From Nitrospira lenta (lineage in GTDB: Bacteria; Nitrospirota; Nitrospiria; Nitrospirales; Nitrospiraceae), in the NCBI GenBank assembly GCA_945906715.1, contig CAMDRK010000005.1, positions 1-26,452 of the forward strand: 26,452 bases of DNA, written 5' to 3'. This document shows positions 1 through 7,692 of this stretch, piece by piece. The notes below the pieces were generated by a model. The model did not search any database, was not told the origin of the DNA, and worked only from the letters and a program-made list of their open reading frames with translations. A program made the translations under genes and the position numbers. Numbering within the stretch: the first letter of the stretch is position 1; each line of letters starts with the position of its first letter.

Positions 1-1097
1 CGCACGCCGAATCCGCCTGGTGCGCTGTATTTGGTGATCATCCCTGGAGAAGGCGTGAACTTTTCAGGATCTTCGGCATTGATGCGGCATTCGAGGCTGT
101 GTCCAATAAGCTTGACGTCTTGCTGCTTGAACGAGAGAGACTGACCGTCGGCGAGCCTGATCTGCTCCTTGATGAGGTCGAAGCCGGTCACCATTTCGGT
201 GATCGCATGCTCTACTTGGATGCGAGTGTTCACCTCCATGAAGAAAAAGTTGTGGTCCTTGTCGAGCAGGAACTCGACGGTGCCGACATTCCTGTAGTGC
301 ACGGCTTTGACGGCTTCGACCGCAACTCGGCAGATTTCACGTCTGAGTTTTTCGTCGACAGCAGGCGACGGCGTTTCTTCAAGCAATTTCTGATGCCGGC
401 GTTGGATCGAGCAGTCGCGCTCGCCAAGATGTACGACATGCCCACGATGGTCGGCGACAATCTGCACTTCAATATGGCGAGGCTCGAGAAAATATCGTTC
501 GAGGTAGACGGCATCGTTCCCGAAGGTGGTCTTTGCTTCGGCCTGAGCGGCTTGAAACGCGCGAGCGAGATCCTCGGCTTTATTGACGACGCGCATGCCG
601 CGCCCTCCCCCACCGGCTGAGGCTTTGATGATGACGGGATAGCCGACCTTGCCGGCGGCTTCGAGGGCTCCCTGCTCGCTCTTCAGTTCGCCTGGGCTGC
701 CTGGTGTAACGGGTAAGCCACGGCGGGCAACGATTTCACGCGCTTTGGCCTTGTCGCCCAGGAGGGCGATGTGTTCGGACGTTGGGCCGATGAACTTGAC
801 GCCGATGGACTCACACACTTCTGCAAAATGGGCGTTCTCGGAGAGGAAACCGTAACCGGGATGGATGGCATCCGCCCCGGTGATCTCGGCGGCGCTCAGG
901 ACGTTGGGAATATTTCTGTAGCTCAGCGCTGCGTCAGAAGGCCCGACACAGATCTTCTCGTCGGCTGCGCGGACATGGAGGCTTGCCGCATCGGCCTCAG
1001 AAAAGATTGCCACGGTCTTAATGCCGAGCTCCTTACAGGCACGAATCACGCGGAGCGCAATCTCACCGCGATTGGCTATCAATACTTTCTTGAACAA
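1..1097 (-). CDS. accC: Biotin carboxylase subunit of acetyl-CoA carboxylase, 3' end cut by the window
   Basis: This is the ATP-dependent biotin carboxylase that carboxylates the biotin on AccB, the first half-reaction of malonyl-CoA synthesis. About 365 residues are visible and the C-terminal part lies beyond the left edge. ATP-grasp residues fall almost exactly at E. coli AccC numbering: K116, K158, the glycine-rich loop at 162-166, H208/E210, H235/K237, E275, E288, R292-x-QVE (294-296) and R338. The start is a TTG, the only start-type codon between the upstream in-frame stop (that of accB) and the conserved FKKVLIANRGEIA beginning; GGAG lies about 7 nt upstream. It is 33 nt downstream of accB, so the two are very probably co-transcribed. 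A pyruvate carboxylase subunit A would look similar, but the accB neighbour favours acetyl-CoA carboxylase. Confidence 0.93.
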   Translation of the reverse strand, partial: MFKKVLIANRGEIALRVIRACKELGIKTVAIFSEADAASLHVRAADEKICVGPSDAALSYRNIPNVLSAAEITGADAIHPGYGFLSENAHFAEVCESIGVKFIGPTSEHIALLGDKAKAREIVARRGLPVTPGSPGELKSEQGALEAAGKVGYPVIIKASAGGGGRGMRVVNKAEDLARAFQAAQAEAKTTFGNDAVYLERYFLEPRHIEVQIVADHRGHVVHLGERDCSIQRRHQKLLEETPSPAVDEKLRREICRVAVEAVKAVHYRNVGTVEFLLDKDHNFFFMEVNTRIQVEHAITEMVTGFDLIKEQIRLADGQSLSFKQQDVKLIGHSLECRINAEDPEKFTPSPGMITKYSAPGGFGV

Positions 1098-1130
1098 TCG
1101 AGTACTCCGATGTGGATCGAGGGAAGAAGA

Positions 1131-1703
1131 CTAAGGTGCGGCTGTCGGATCGACGAGGAAGAGCGCTTGGCCATACTCCACCGGCTTGGTGCTTTCGGCC
1201 AAAATTTTCGTGACCCGCCCATTGACCTCCGATTCGATTTCATTCATCAGCTTCATCGCTTCGACGATGCACAGAACCTGCCCGATTTTCACATAATCAC
1301 CCTCTTCAACATAGGGATCGGCATCAGGAGAGGGAGACCGATAGAATGTTCCGACGATGGGAGACACGATGGTGACCATCCCTGTCGTATTTTCGGTCTG
1401 AGCACCGGCCACGGTGGGCGCGTGAACGGCTGAGGTCGATCCGGCTGCTCCCTGGTCAGCAACAGTGGTTGAGATTGACTTAACGCCGACCTCGTATCGC
1501 ACGCGAACTCTGAGTCCGTCGCGCTCCAACTCCAATTCGGTCAGGTTGTTTTTCTTTAATAGCTCGATCAATTCCTGAATGTCTTTGGTTTGTTGTCCCG
1601 ACAGTAAGCGTGAACTCTGCCCGCTCTGGGTCGGTACAAAAGCCTGAGGCAAAATGATCGGCGGCACACCCTTTTTCGATTTGCCTGACGTCCGTTTGCT
1701 CAC
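1131..1703 (-). CDS. accB: Biotin carboxyl carrier protein of acetyl-CoA carboxylase
   Basis: This protein carries the covalently bound biotin between the biotin carboxylase and the carboxyltransferase of acetyl-CoA carboxylase. It has 190 residues. Residues 1-35 form a basic, low-complexity leader. An AccB-type helix rich in leucine and lysine follows at about 38-70, then an Ala/Thr/Val linker at about 75-105. The biotinyl (lipoyl-like) domain spans about 110-188. The biotin-attachment site EAMKLMNEIES is clear, with the acceptor lysine at 151. The start is GTG, overlapping the efp stop in a GTGA junction, which argues for translational coupling. The N-terminal leader is longer than in E. 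coli AccB, so an internal start cannot be excluded. Confidence 0.95.
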   Translation of the reverse strand: MSKRTSGKSKKGVPPIILPQAFVPTQSGQSSRLLSGQQTKDIQELIELLKKNNLTELELERDGLRVRVRYEVGVKSISTTVADQGAAGSTSAVHAPTVAGAQTENTTGMVTIVSPIVGTFYRSPSPDADPYVEEGDYVKIGQVLCIVEAMKLMNEIESEVNGRVTKILAESTKPVEYGQALFLVDPTAAP

Positions 1704-2260
1704 CGAACACGCTCCACATACTCTCGAGTACGGGTATCGATCCTAATGACGGTCCCAGTTTCCAAATAGAGCGGAACCTTGATGGTGGCGCCGGTTTCAA
1801 GGGTGGCGAGTTTGGTGCCTCCTGTTGCTGTATCGCCACGGAAACCCGGTTCCGTATCGCTGACTCTTAGTTCGATAAAGTTGGGCAGCTCGACGTCGAT
1901 CGGGCGATGTTCGTACACAAGGATCTTCACTGTCATGTCTTCCTTCAAGAGGTCCGCGTTGCCGCCGAGCTTGCCCTTTTCGAACGTCAGTTGCTCAAAG
2001 CTCTCCGTGTCCATAAAGGTATAGGCATCGTCCGTTGCATAGAGGAATTGCATGGTCCGTTCTTCAAGATCCGGTTCTTCAAACCGTTCTCCTGATCGGA
2101 AGGTACGATCCAAGACATTGCCTGAAAGATAGCTCTTGAGCTTCGTGCGCACGAACGCTCCGCCCTTGCCCGGTTTTACATGCTGAAACTCAACGATATA
2201 AAACGGCTGGTTATCGACCATAAGCCGCACACCACCGCGAAAATCCGTCGTAGAAATCAC
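1700..2260 (-). CDS. efp: Elongation factor P
   Basis: EF-P binds ribosomes stalled on polyproline stretches and promotes peptide-bond formation. The protein has 186 residues, the normal family length, with the N-terminal KOW-like domain (1-65) and two OB-like domains. The tip loop reads PGKGGAFVR with lysine 32, the position that is modified in lysylated EF-Ps. The C-terminal part shows the usual family pattern, with GATIKVPLYLETGTVIRIDTR (about 155-176). The start is GTG, with GGGAG about 7 nt upstream. It lies 52 nt downstream of aroQ and overlaps accB by 4 nt. No lysine-modification gene (epmA/epmB) is in the window, so modification cannot be judged. Confidence 0.96.
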   Translation of the reverse strand: MISTTDFRGGVRLMVDNQPFYIVEFQHVKPGKGGAFVRTKLKSYLSGNVLDRTFRSGERFEEPDLEERTMQFLYATDDAYTFMDTESFEQLTFEKGKLGGNADLLKEDMTVKILVYEHRPIDVELPNFIELRVSDTEPGFRGDTATGGTKLATLETGATIKVPLYLETGTVIRIDTRTREYVERVR

Positions 2261-2312
2261 TCGGTACTCCCTTCAGACTGTCAAAAGCCGCTCGTCAGGC
2301 TCACTGTCTCAA

Positions 2313-2804
2313 TCACTTTGCCGTTCGTCGCGATGTTGCCGGTGCTGGTGTCTTCTTCCCGCGCCGGGATGTGGTCAAGTGGTCGTACAGGCCGCGCAGG
2401 GCGAGAAGATACCCGGTCGGACCTAAGCCGGTAATCTGTCCGAGAGCGACTCCTGCAATATACGATCGATGGCGAAACTCTTCACGCTGATGAATATTGG
2501 ACAGATGGACCTCAACTGTCGGCAGTCCAACTGCCGCAATAGCGTCCCGAATTGCAATGCTGGTGTGCGTATAGGCGGCAGGGTTCATGATGATCCCGTG
2601 GTATTCGGTCCGAGCCTCTTGGATCCAGGTCACCAGTTCACCCTCGCTATTCGACTGTCGCAGATCCACCTCCACTCCCAACTCCTTCGCCAGCGTCGTG
2701 ATGGCTGAATCCAGGGCTTCGAGTGACAGGGTGCCGTAAATCGACTGCTCCCTAGTCCCGAGGAGATTCAGATTTGGACCGTGCAAAACTCGTATTCGTA
2801 GCAT
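2313..2804 (-). CDS. aroQ: Type II 3-dehydroquinate dehydratase
   Basis: This enzyme dehydrates 3-dehydroquinate to 3-dehydroshikimate in the shikimate pathway. From the chosen ATG the protein has 163 residues. Family motifs are GPNLNLLGTRE (9-19) with R18, tyrosine 23 as the expected catalytic base, SNSEGELVTWIQ (51-62), NPAAYTHTS (74-82), EVHLSNIHQREEFRHRS (98-114) with H100 and R111. The last 20 residues are a basic Lys/Arg/Ala/Pro tail. The frame stays open 20 codons further upstream to a TTG at 2864, but that codon coincides with the predicted transcription start of the promoter at 2871-2899. The ATG next to the conserved LRIRVLHGPN is therefore preferred. No strong ribosome binding site is visible. 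It leads the aroQ-efp-accB-accC operon. Confidence 0.93.
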   Translation of the reverse strand: MLRIRVLHGPNLNLLGTREQSIYGTLSLEALDSAITTLAKELGVEVDLRQSNSEGELVTWIQEARTEYHGIIMNPAAYTHTSIAIRDAIAAVGLPTVEVHLSNIHQREEFRHRSYIAGVALGQITGLGPTGYLLALRGLYDHLTTSRRGKKTPAPATSRRTAK

Positions 2805-2870
2805 GTTGTTGTAGGCACATACTGGATAGGTGAGGACGATTCCTCGTGATAGGGGGTCCAGCAATGAGGC

Positions 2871-2899
2871 ATTGTAGCAGTCTGCCTCAGACCGGTCAA
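2871..2899 (-). promoter_or_regulatory. Sigma70-type promoter of aroQ-efp-accB-accC
   Basis: Read on the minus strand, TTGACC (2894-2899), a 17-nt spacer and TACAAT (2871-2876) form a near-consensus promoter. It lies in the 108-nt gap between the TPR gene and aroQ. The expected transcription start is near 2864, giving a leader of about 60 nt before the aroQ ATG. Confidence 0.65.
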
Positions 2900-2912
2900 A
2901 CGTGCAAAAAGA

Positions 2913-3749
2913 TTAGGAAGTTTTTGGCTGCGGCTCGTTCGTGGTATCACGATCCTGACGACGTGATTCAATGGTATGAAGCCAGGCTTCCAGCTGGGCC
3001 ACGGCTCCTGGGTGAGGAGAACGAGGAGGCATCACCTCGGTATCGGTAGCTTGTACGTCCGGTTTCGCGATTGCTGGTTGCTCCCCTGTCTGATCCCCTG
3101 GGAGAAGGGCTGTCTCCATAAGAAACGCTTTCACACTCAATGGATCGGCAGAAATGATTTCAGATTTGTTCGCCGGTGAAGCAGTCAGATCAGGCACGGT
3201 ATTCGTCTTGGCGGCAAAGGCCGTGTATTCGACAGGAGCAGACGGTGCATCAGCCTGCTGGAGGGAAAAGGTAGACTTCAGCGAACCCGTAGGCTTGAAC
3301 TGTTTCGCTTCCTTCTCTTGTTTCAGCGGTCCGCCCAAAGCAGATTGAACAGAGAGCGCTTCTTCGTCGCGCGGGTTGACTGCCAGAATGACGGCACAGG
3401 ACTGAAGCGCCAATTCCTTCAGCCCCTGACTCGTATAAATTTTGATCAGGGTCCGGTGTGCGCGCAGGTTTTCCGGACTCAACTTGACGGACTCTTCCAG
3501 AAGAGTCTTGGCTTTCGTGGTCTGCCCCATCTGGTCGTAGGCGCGTCCCAGTGCGACCATGGCGGTAATAAAACCGGGATACAATTTCAAGCCGTCTTCG
3601 AGCACGCCAGCTGCTTCCTGCCACATCCCGGCCTTTCCGTACTCTTCGGCCAGTGGCATGAACACTTTGGAATGAGGATCTTTGGCCAACTGGGTGGCCA
3701 ATCGATCGATTTCCATGGAGATATCGGCGGCTTGCTGATTCTGAGCCAT
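2913..3749 (-). CDS. TPR-repeat protein of unknown role
   Basis: This is a 278-residue soluble protein with no signal peptide or membrane segment. The first half (about 10-140) contains three to four tetratricopeptide repeats, with typical segments such as AEEYGKAGMWQEAAGVLEDGL and LGRAYDQMGQTTKAKTLLEESVKLSP. Residues about 140-250 are a low-complexity linker rich in Ala, Pro, Thr and Ser. A final amphipathic helix (VAQLEAWLHTIESRR, about 249-263) closes the protein. It starts 6 nt after coaBC and is probably the last gene of that operon. TPR proteins are adaptors, and nothing in the sequence identifies its partner. The layout of short TPR array, disordered linker and end helix is recurrent in lineage-specific proteins. 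Confidence 0.85.
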   Translation of the reverse strand: MAQNQQAADISMEIDRLATQLAKDPHSKVFMPLAEEYGKAGMWQEAAGVLEDGLKLYPGFITAMVALGRAYDQMGQTTKAKTLLEESVKLSPENLRAHRTLIKIYTSQGLKELALQSCAVILAVNPRDEEALSVQSALGGPLKQEKEAKQFKPTGSLKSTFSLQQADAPSAPVEYTAFAAKTNTVPDLTASPANKSEIISADPLSVKAFLMETALLPGDQTGEQPAIAKPDVQATDTEVMPPRSPHPGAVAQLEAWLHTIESRRQDRDTTNEPQPKTS

Positions 3750-3755
3750 AGGCTT

Positions 3756-5018
3756 CTAGCCTCTTCCCCGGACTAGCTTGGATGGCTGATTGGATTGTCT
3801 GACACGGAGCAGTTCTTGCGCCCGGTTCAAGATTGCATCGGCGAGCGCTCGTTTCGGCATCAGCGGCAATTCTGTCAGAACCCCCTCCCGGTCGATCAAT
3901 GTGGCGGCGTTCTGATCACTGCCGAATCCTCCTCCCAATGTCGTGACATCGTTTGCGACGATGAGGTCGAGTCCTTTTTCCGTCAGTTTGCGTTTCGCAT
4001 GGGCGATCAGATCGCTGGTTTCAGCCGCGAAGCCGACCATGAGTTGCGTGGTCCGTTGGGCAGATAAGGAGGCGAGGATATCCGTAGTCCGTTCGAGCTC
4101 GAGCGTCTGTCCGGTTCGCCCCTGTTTCTTTAATTTTTGCAACGCGGGATTCGTGGGTCGAAAATCTGCCACAGCGGCAGCCATGATCACCGTTGTGGAC
4201 CATGCGAGGCGCGAGGACAGCGCCTTCATCATTTCTTCAGCCGTGGCGACGGAAATGACCTCGATGCCTTTTGGCTGTTGTAAGGCCGTTGGACCGGTGA
4301 CAAGGACTACTTGTGCTCCCCTTGCCTGGGCGGCTTCGGCGATCGCATAGCCCATCTTGCCGGAGGAGCGGTTTGAAATGAAACGCACCGGATCGATCGC
4401 CTCTTGCGTCGGGCCTGCCGAAACCAGAATACGATGTCCTTGCCAATCGCGTCGTGGAGCCAACGCTGCCTGAATAGCTTCCAAAATTGTGGCTTCCTCT
4501 GCCAAACGGCCTTGACCGATTCGCCCAGAAGCCAGCGGGCCGACTTCCGGATCCACCACGATCGTTCCCCGCGCACGTAATTTTTCAACGTGTTCGGTAA
4601 CAGATGGATGAGTCCACATTCCTCCGTCCATAGCAGGAGCCAGAATCAGCGGGCACTGTGCCGTCAGGAGCAGCGTCGAGAGTAAATCGTCGCCCAGCCC
4701 CAACGCTGACTTTGCAAGACAATTGGCTGTGGCCGGGGCAATGACGATGGCATCGGCCTGCTCGGACAACGACAAATGTTTCATCTCCTGATGCGCTTCG
4801 AATATTTCCGTTGAGACAGGGTGCCCGGAAAGCACTTCAAAGGTCAGCGGGGTAACGAACTTCGTGGCCGATTGCGTCATCACGACCTGCACCCTTGCTC
4901 CTTCACGGAGCAAGGTCCGGAGCAATGCAATAGCCTTATAGGCTGCAATGCTGCCGGTCACGCCCAGCACTATCTGCTTGCCAACCAATGTCGGCCCGAT
5001 GGAGCCGGATATCGTCAT
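3756..5018 (-). CDS. coaBC: Bifunctional phosphopantothenoylcysteine decarboxylase / phosphopantothenate-cysteine ligase
   Basis: This enzyme makes 4'-phosphopantetheine in two steps of CoA synthesis. It has 420 residues. The N-terminal flavoprotein CoaC domain (about 10-185) shows TGSIAAYK (21-28), catalytic-type histidine 81 in HLSLSEQAD, and APAMDGGMW (127-135). The C-terminal CoaB domain (about 190-405) shows SAGPTQEAIDPVRFISNRSSGKMG, AAAVADF, a Lys-rich LQKLKKQ segment, GFAAET and DLIVANDV. Position 131 is Asp where E. coli CoaBC has the PAMN asparagine. Some bacterial CoaBCs also deviate there. The ATG has GAGGTAG 6 nt upstream, and the gene begins 12 nt after rpoZ. It is conserved as a neighbour of gmk and rpoZ in several phyla. 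Confidence 0.95.
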   Translation of the reverse strand: MTISGSIGPTLVGKQIVLGVTGSIAAYKAIALLRTLLREGARVQVVMTQSATKFVTPLTFEVLSGHPVSTEIFEAHQEMKHLSLSEQADAIVIAPATANCLAKSALGLGDDLLSTLLLTAQCPLILAPAMDGGMWTHPSVTEHVEKLRARGTIVVDPEVGPLASGRIGQGRLAEEATILEAIQAALAPRRDWQGHRILVSAGPTQEAIDPVRFISNRSSGKMGYAIAEAAQARGAQVVLVTGPTALQQPKGIEVISVATAEEMMKALSSRLAWSTTVIMAAAVADFRPTNPALQKLKKQGRTGQTLELERTTDILASLSAQRTTQLMVGFAAETSDLIAHAKRKLTEKGLDLIVANDVTTLGGGFGSDQNAATLIDREGVLTELPLMPKRALADAILNRAQELLRVRQSNQPSKLVRGRG

Positions 5019-5030
5019 CGGCTACCTCGC

Positions 5031-5393
5031 TTATTCCTCACTCTCAGCCGGCGCCGGCGCCGGCGCTGGGGAATCGTCGACATACACGCTCAGTTCTTTC
5101 TTAATCTCCTTCGCATCGTCGCCGGTCATCAAAGCGACGCGCTCCATTTCGCCTTCCTTCCCGCGCTTCGCTTCCTTCATGGCATCCCGCGCTTCTTGAC
5201 CGACGAGGTAGCTGACTTGCCCCCTGAGCACTTCATCGAGGGCGATAGTCGTTTCTTTGGTAAAGCGCGAAGGGACATGACGCGACCCCTGTACAATGTG
5301 CTTCGCCCGCTGGGCTGCGATGATCGCCAGCCGGTGACGTGAATCGAACTCGCCTGTAGTGTATTGGGGCAAAAGTCTCAGCATGTCGATCAT
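5031..5393 (-). CDS. rpoZ: DNA-directed RNA polymerase omega subunit
   Basis: Omega helps assemble RNA polymerase by chaperoning the beta' subunit. This 120-residue protein has the RpoZ fold pattern: a segment around residues 18-30 with HRLAIIAAQRAKHIVQG, then KETTIALDEVLRGQVSYLV. Its C-terminal third is long and charged (about 70-107), and it ends in a Pro-Ala repeat and an acidic end (SPAPAPAPAESEE), so it is longer than the ~90-residue E. coli protein. The gene overlaps gmk by 4 nt in an ATGA junction and precedes coaBC by 12 nt. The gmk-rpoZ-coaBC order, common in bacteria, supports the assignment for this otherwise weakly conserved protein. Confidence 0.85.
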   Translation of the reverse strand: MIDMLRLLPQYTTGEFDSRHRLAIIAAQRAKHIVQGSRHVPSRFTKETTIALDEVLRGQVSYLVGQEARDAMKEAKRGKEGEMERVALMTGDDAKEIKKELSVYVDDSPAPAPAPAESEE

Positions 5394-6124
5394 GGAAGCA
5401 GTACTCCTTTGGGTTGGGGAAGATCTTTGTGATCTCCTGTTTTCTGTTCATCGTCAAGAATGAAATTATTCTCGAGCCACGTCATGTTCAACCGTTTCGT
5501 CTTTAAGCGTTCTGACCAAAAGATGCTTTCGAGATCACGAAGGGATCGGCTGAGGTCTTCGTTTCGAACGATATAGGCGTATTCCCTGTAAGACCAGATC
5601 TCTTCTTTCACTTTGTGCAGTCGCCGTTGAATCTCTTCCGGCGTATCGGAGGCCCTGGTATGGAGTCGGGACCGGAGCACGGTCATCGAGGGAGGAAGAA
5701 TAAAGATCGACACCGCATCCTCGAATCGTTTCTTGACCTGCATGGCCCCTTGTACGTCGATCTCCAACAACACATCGATCCCTTGATCGATCTTTTCTGT
5801 CAGCGACTTCCAAGGTGTCCCATAGAGGTTTCCGTATACGTGGGCCCATTCGACGAACTCATGTTTTGCGGTCATCTCTTGAAAAGTCTTCTCATCGACG
5901 AAATAATACTCGCGCCCATGCTCTTCGCCCGGACGAGGCTTCCTTGTGGTATAGGAAATGGAATGCCATAGCCCGGGGAGACTCACCGTGAGTTGTTTGC
6001 AGAGTGTGGTTTTCCCCGTTCCGGAGGGTGCAGAGATAATAAAAAGAATTCCCCGCCGATCCATCGAGGATCGCGGATGGCCGGATACCGGCGCCGAGGG
6101 GCTGGTTGTGGGGGCTGAATTCAT
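5390..6124 (-). CDS. gmk: Guanylate kinase
   Basis: This enzyme phosphorylates GMP to GDP with ATP. The protein has 244 residues from the ATG at 6124. The P-loop lies in SAPSGTGKTTL (31-41). GMP-binding motifs follow: SYTTRKPRPGEEHGREYYFV, EWAHVYGNLYGTP and LLEIDVQGAMQVK. The family is usually about 205 residues. The excess is a 20-residue Ser/Pro-rich N-terminus and a C-terminal tail of about 20. The first ATG overlaps the yicC stop (ATGA), which favours it, but the ATG 20 codons later (6064, MDRRGILFI) is nearer the conserved domain and remains possible. It overlaps rpoZ by 4 nt. Confidence 0.96.
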   Translation of the reverse strand: MNSAPTTSPSAPVSGHPRSSMDRRGILFIISAPSGTGKTTLCKQLTVSLPGLWHSISYTTRKPRPGEEHGREYYFVDEKTFQEMTAKHEFVEWAHVYGNLYGTPWKSLTEKIDQGIDVLLEIDVQGAMQVKKRFEDAVSIFILPPSMTVLRSRLHTRASDTPEEIQRRLHKVKEEIWSYREYAYIVRNEDLSRSLRDLESIFWSERLKTKRLNMTWLENNFILDDEQKTGDHKDLPQPKGVLLP

Positions 6125-6999
6125 TCGACGTTCTGGACCTGTTCCCGAATACGTTCCAGCTCAGCCTTCATCTGGACCACATGACCGGCAATTTCCGCGT
6201 CATTGGCTTTTGAGCCGATCGTGTTGACCTCACGCCCGATTTCCTGGAGCAGGAAATCGAGTGTTTTGCCCACAGAGTCTGCACGGTCGAGCGTCTGCTC
6301 GAACTGTATCATATGCGAGTCCAATCTGACTATTTCTTCTGTAATGTCACCACGGTCTGCATACACCGCTAACTCCTGGTAGAGCCGGGGAGGATCGGGA
6401 ATTTCAGACCCCAGCAGTTTCTCCACACGGACCTTCATTTTGTCGAAAATCTCTTGGGCAAGCAAAGGGGTCCGTGCTGCAACGAGCGTCTTGTGTCCCC
6501 GGATCGTCTGAATCCGTGCTTTCATATCCTCTGCCAAGGCCTTCCCTTCTCGCACTCGCATACCCTCAAGTTCTTTCAGTGCCTGGCCTGTCAGTTGCTG
6601 AACGATCTTCGCCAGTTTCGGGTCTTCCGTCGGTTGATCCGTCACAGAGAGCACGTCACGGAGACCAGCGATGAGAGACAAATCGACGGACCCACTGAGC
6701 TTAAGGGATTTCTTCAGGATACAAAGGGCCTGATAGTACTGTTTTGCGAGTGGTTGGTCAAGGTTGACGCTTCCAGCACGGCCTTTGCCGGCCTGGACCG
6801 TCACGGTCGTGTCGATACGTCCGCGGGTACAACATTGCTGAATGGCTTTCTTAAAGGAGTCCTCCAGGTGGCTCAATGGCCGGGGTAAGCGGCAGGCAAT
6901 TTCGAGAAAGCGATGGTTGACGGAGCGTATTTCCACCGTCACGGACCCATCCTGCCAGGGAGTTTGTCCTCGACCGAAACCGGTCATGCTACGAATCAT
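6121..6999 (-). CDS. yicC: YicC-family endoribonuclease / stress-induced protein
   Basis: The protein has 292 residues. It begins with the family hallmark MIRSMTGFGRG and carries VEIRSVNHRFLEI near residue 25. The C-terminal DUF1732 part includes GKTLDFLLQEIGREVNTIGSKAND. E. coli YicC is reported to be an endoribonuclease that acts on small RNAs, and the role here is transferred from that family. The ATG at 6999 overlaps the nth stop in an ATGA junction and starts exactly at the conserved motif. The 40 codons of open frame upstream of it are therefore not coding in this frame. The gene overlaps gmk by 4 nt; the yicC-gmk pairing is widespread. Confidence 0.94.
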   Translation of the reverse strand: MIRSMTGFGRGQTPWQDGSVTVEIRSVNHRFLEIACRLPRPLSHLEDSFKKAIQQCCTRGRIDTTVTVQAGKGRAGSVNLDQPLAKQYYQALCILKKSLKLSGSVDLSLIAGLRDVLSVTDQPTEDPKLAKIVQQLTGQALKELEGMRVREGKALAEDMKARIQTIRGHKTLVAARTPLLAQEIFDKMKVRVEKLLGSEIPDPPRLYQELAVYADRGDITEEIVRLDSHMIQFEQTLDRADSVGKTLDFLLQEIGREVNTIGSKANDAEIAGHVVQMKAELERIREQVQNVE

Positions 7000-7658
7000 T
7001 GGGGGCCTTTCTCTTTCCATGGGCAGTGCTGATAGACCGGACAGGTGCGGCACTGCGGTTTTCTCGCAAGACAGATGTAGCGGCCATGCAGTAATAATCG
7101 TTGTGAGACAGCCGTCCACTGGGATTTTGGCAGGAGCTGCTGCAGGTCTTGTTCGACCAGGTCAGGATTATCTGATCTGGTCAGACCGAGTCGCTTCGCC
7201 ACGCGCTTCACATGGGTGTCGACAACGATACCGGGCTGGCCAAATGCATTCCCGAGGACGACATTCGCAGTTTTTCTGCCAACACCAGGCAAGGTGATCA
7301 ATTCCTCCATTGTATGCGGAACCTGGTCGCCGAAATGCTCGGCCACCGCTTTGCTGCAAGCAACCAAATGTTTTGCTTTATTCTTAAAGAAACCCGTGGA
7401 ACGAATGAGCTGTTCGAGCTCAGGAAGATGAGCCGCAGCCAGTTCTGCTGGTTGTCGATAACGACGAAAGAGCGATGGAGTGACTTGATTGACTCGCTGG
7501 TCGGTACATTGGGCGGAGAGAATTGTGGCCACAAGCAACTCCCAAGGGGAACAATGGTCGAGTTCCATCTTTGGGCTCGGCATCGTACGTTGAAGCGTCT
7601 TCGATATCTCACGGAGACGCCTTCGATGATCCGATGATGGCAGAGATTTTGTTGTCAT
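6996..7658 (-). CDS. nth: Endonuclease III (HhH-GPD DNA glycosylase/AP lyase with 4Fe-4S cluster)
   Basis: This enzyme excises oxidised pyrimidines and nicks the resulting abasic site in base excision repair. From the ATG at 7658 it has 220 residues. The helix-hairpin-helix LPGVGRKTANVVL carries the expected catalytic lysine, and the GPD aspartate is in VVDTHVKRVAKRLGL. The C-terminal cluster motif is C-x6-C-x2-C-x5-C (CLARKPQCRTCPVYQHC). The frame is open 20 codons further to a TTG at 7718, which would overlap hflX by 26 nt; the ATG leaves a 34-nt gap and is preferred, though neither has a strong ribosome binding site. The gene overlaps yicC by 4 nt. Confidence 0.95.
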   Translation of the reverse strand: MTTKSLPSSDHRRRLREISKTLQRTMPSPKMELDHCSPWELLVATILSAQCTDQRVNQVTPSLFRRYRQPAELAAAHLPELEQLIRSTGFFKNKAKHLVACSKAVAEHFGDQVPHTMEELITLPGVGRKTANVVLGNAFGQPGIVVDTHVKRVAKRLGLTRSDNPDLVEQDLQQLLPKSQWTAVSQRLLLHGRYICLARKPQCRTCPVYQHCPWKEKGPQ

Positions 7659-7692
7659 GGGCGGTACCAGAATCTGCCAATTGTGCAGCGGG

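Noticed and set aside
99..1433. Plus-strand open frames of 173 and 220 codons
   Set aside because: They are antisense to accC and accB, whose minus-strand frames carry complete catalytic motifs.
2805..2864. N-terminal extension of aroQ from a TTG at 2864
   Set aside because: The TTG coincides with the predicted transcription start, has no ribosome binding site, and the 20 extra residues are not family-like.
7000..7119. 40-codon N-terminal extension of yicC
   Set aside because: It is fully inside nth in another frame. The conserved MIRSMTGFGRG begins at the ATG that overlaps the nth stop.
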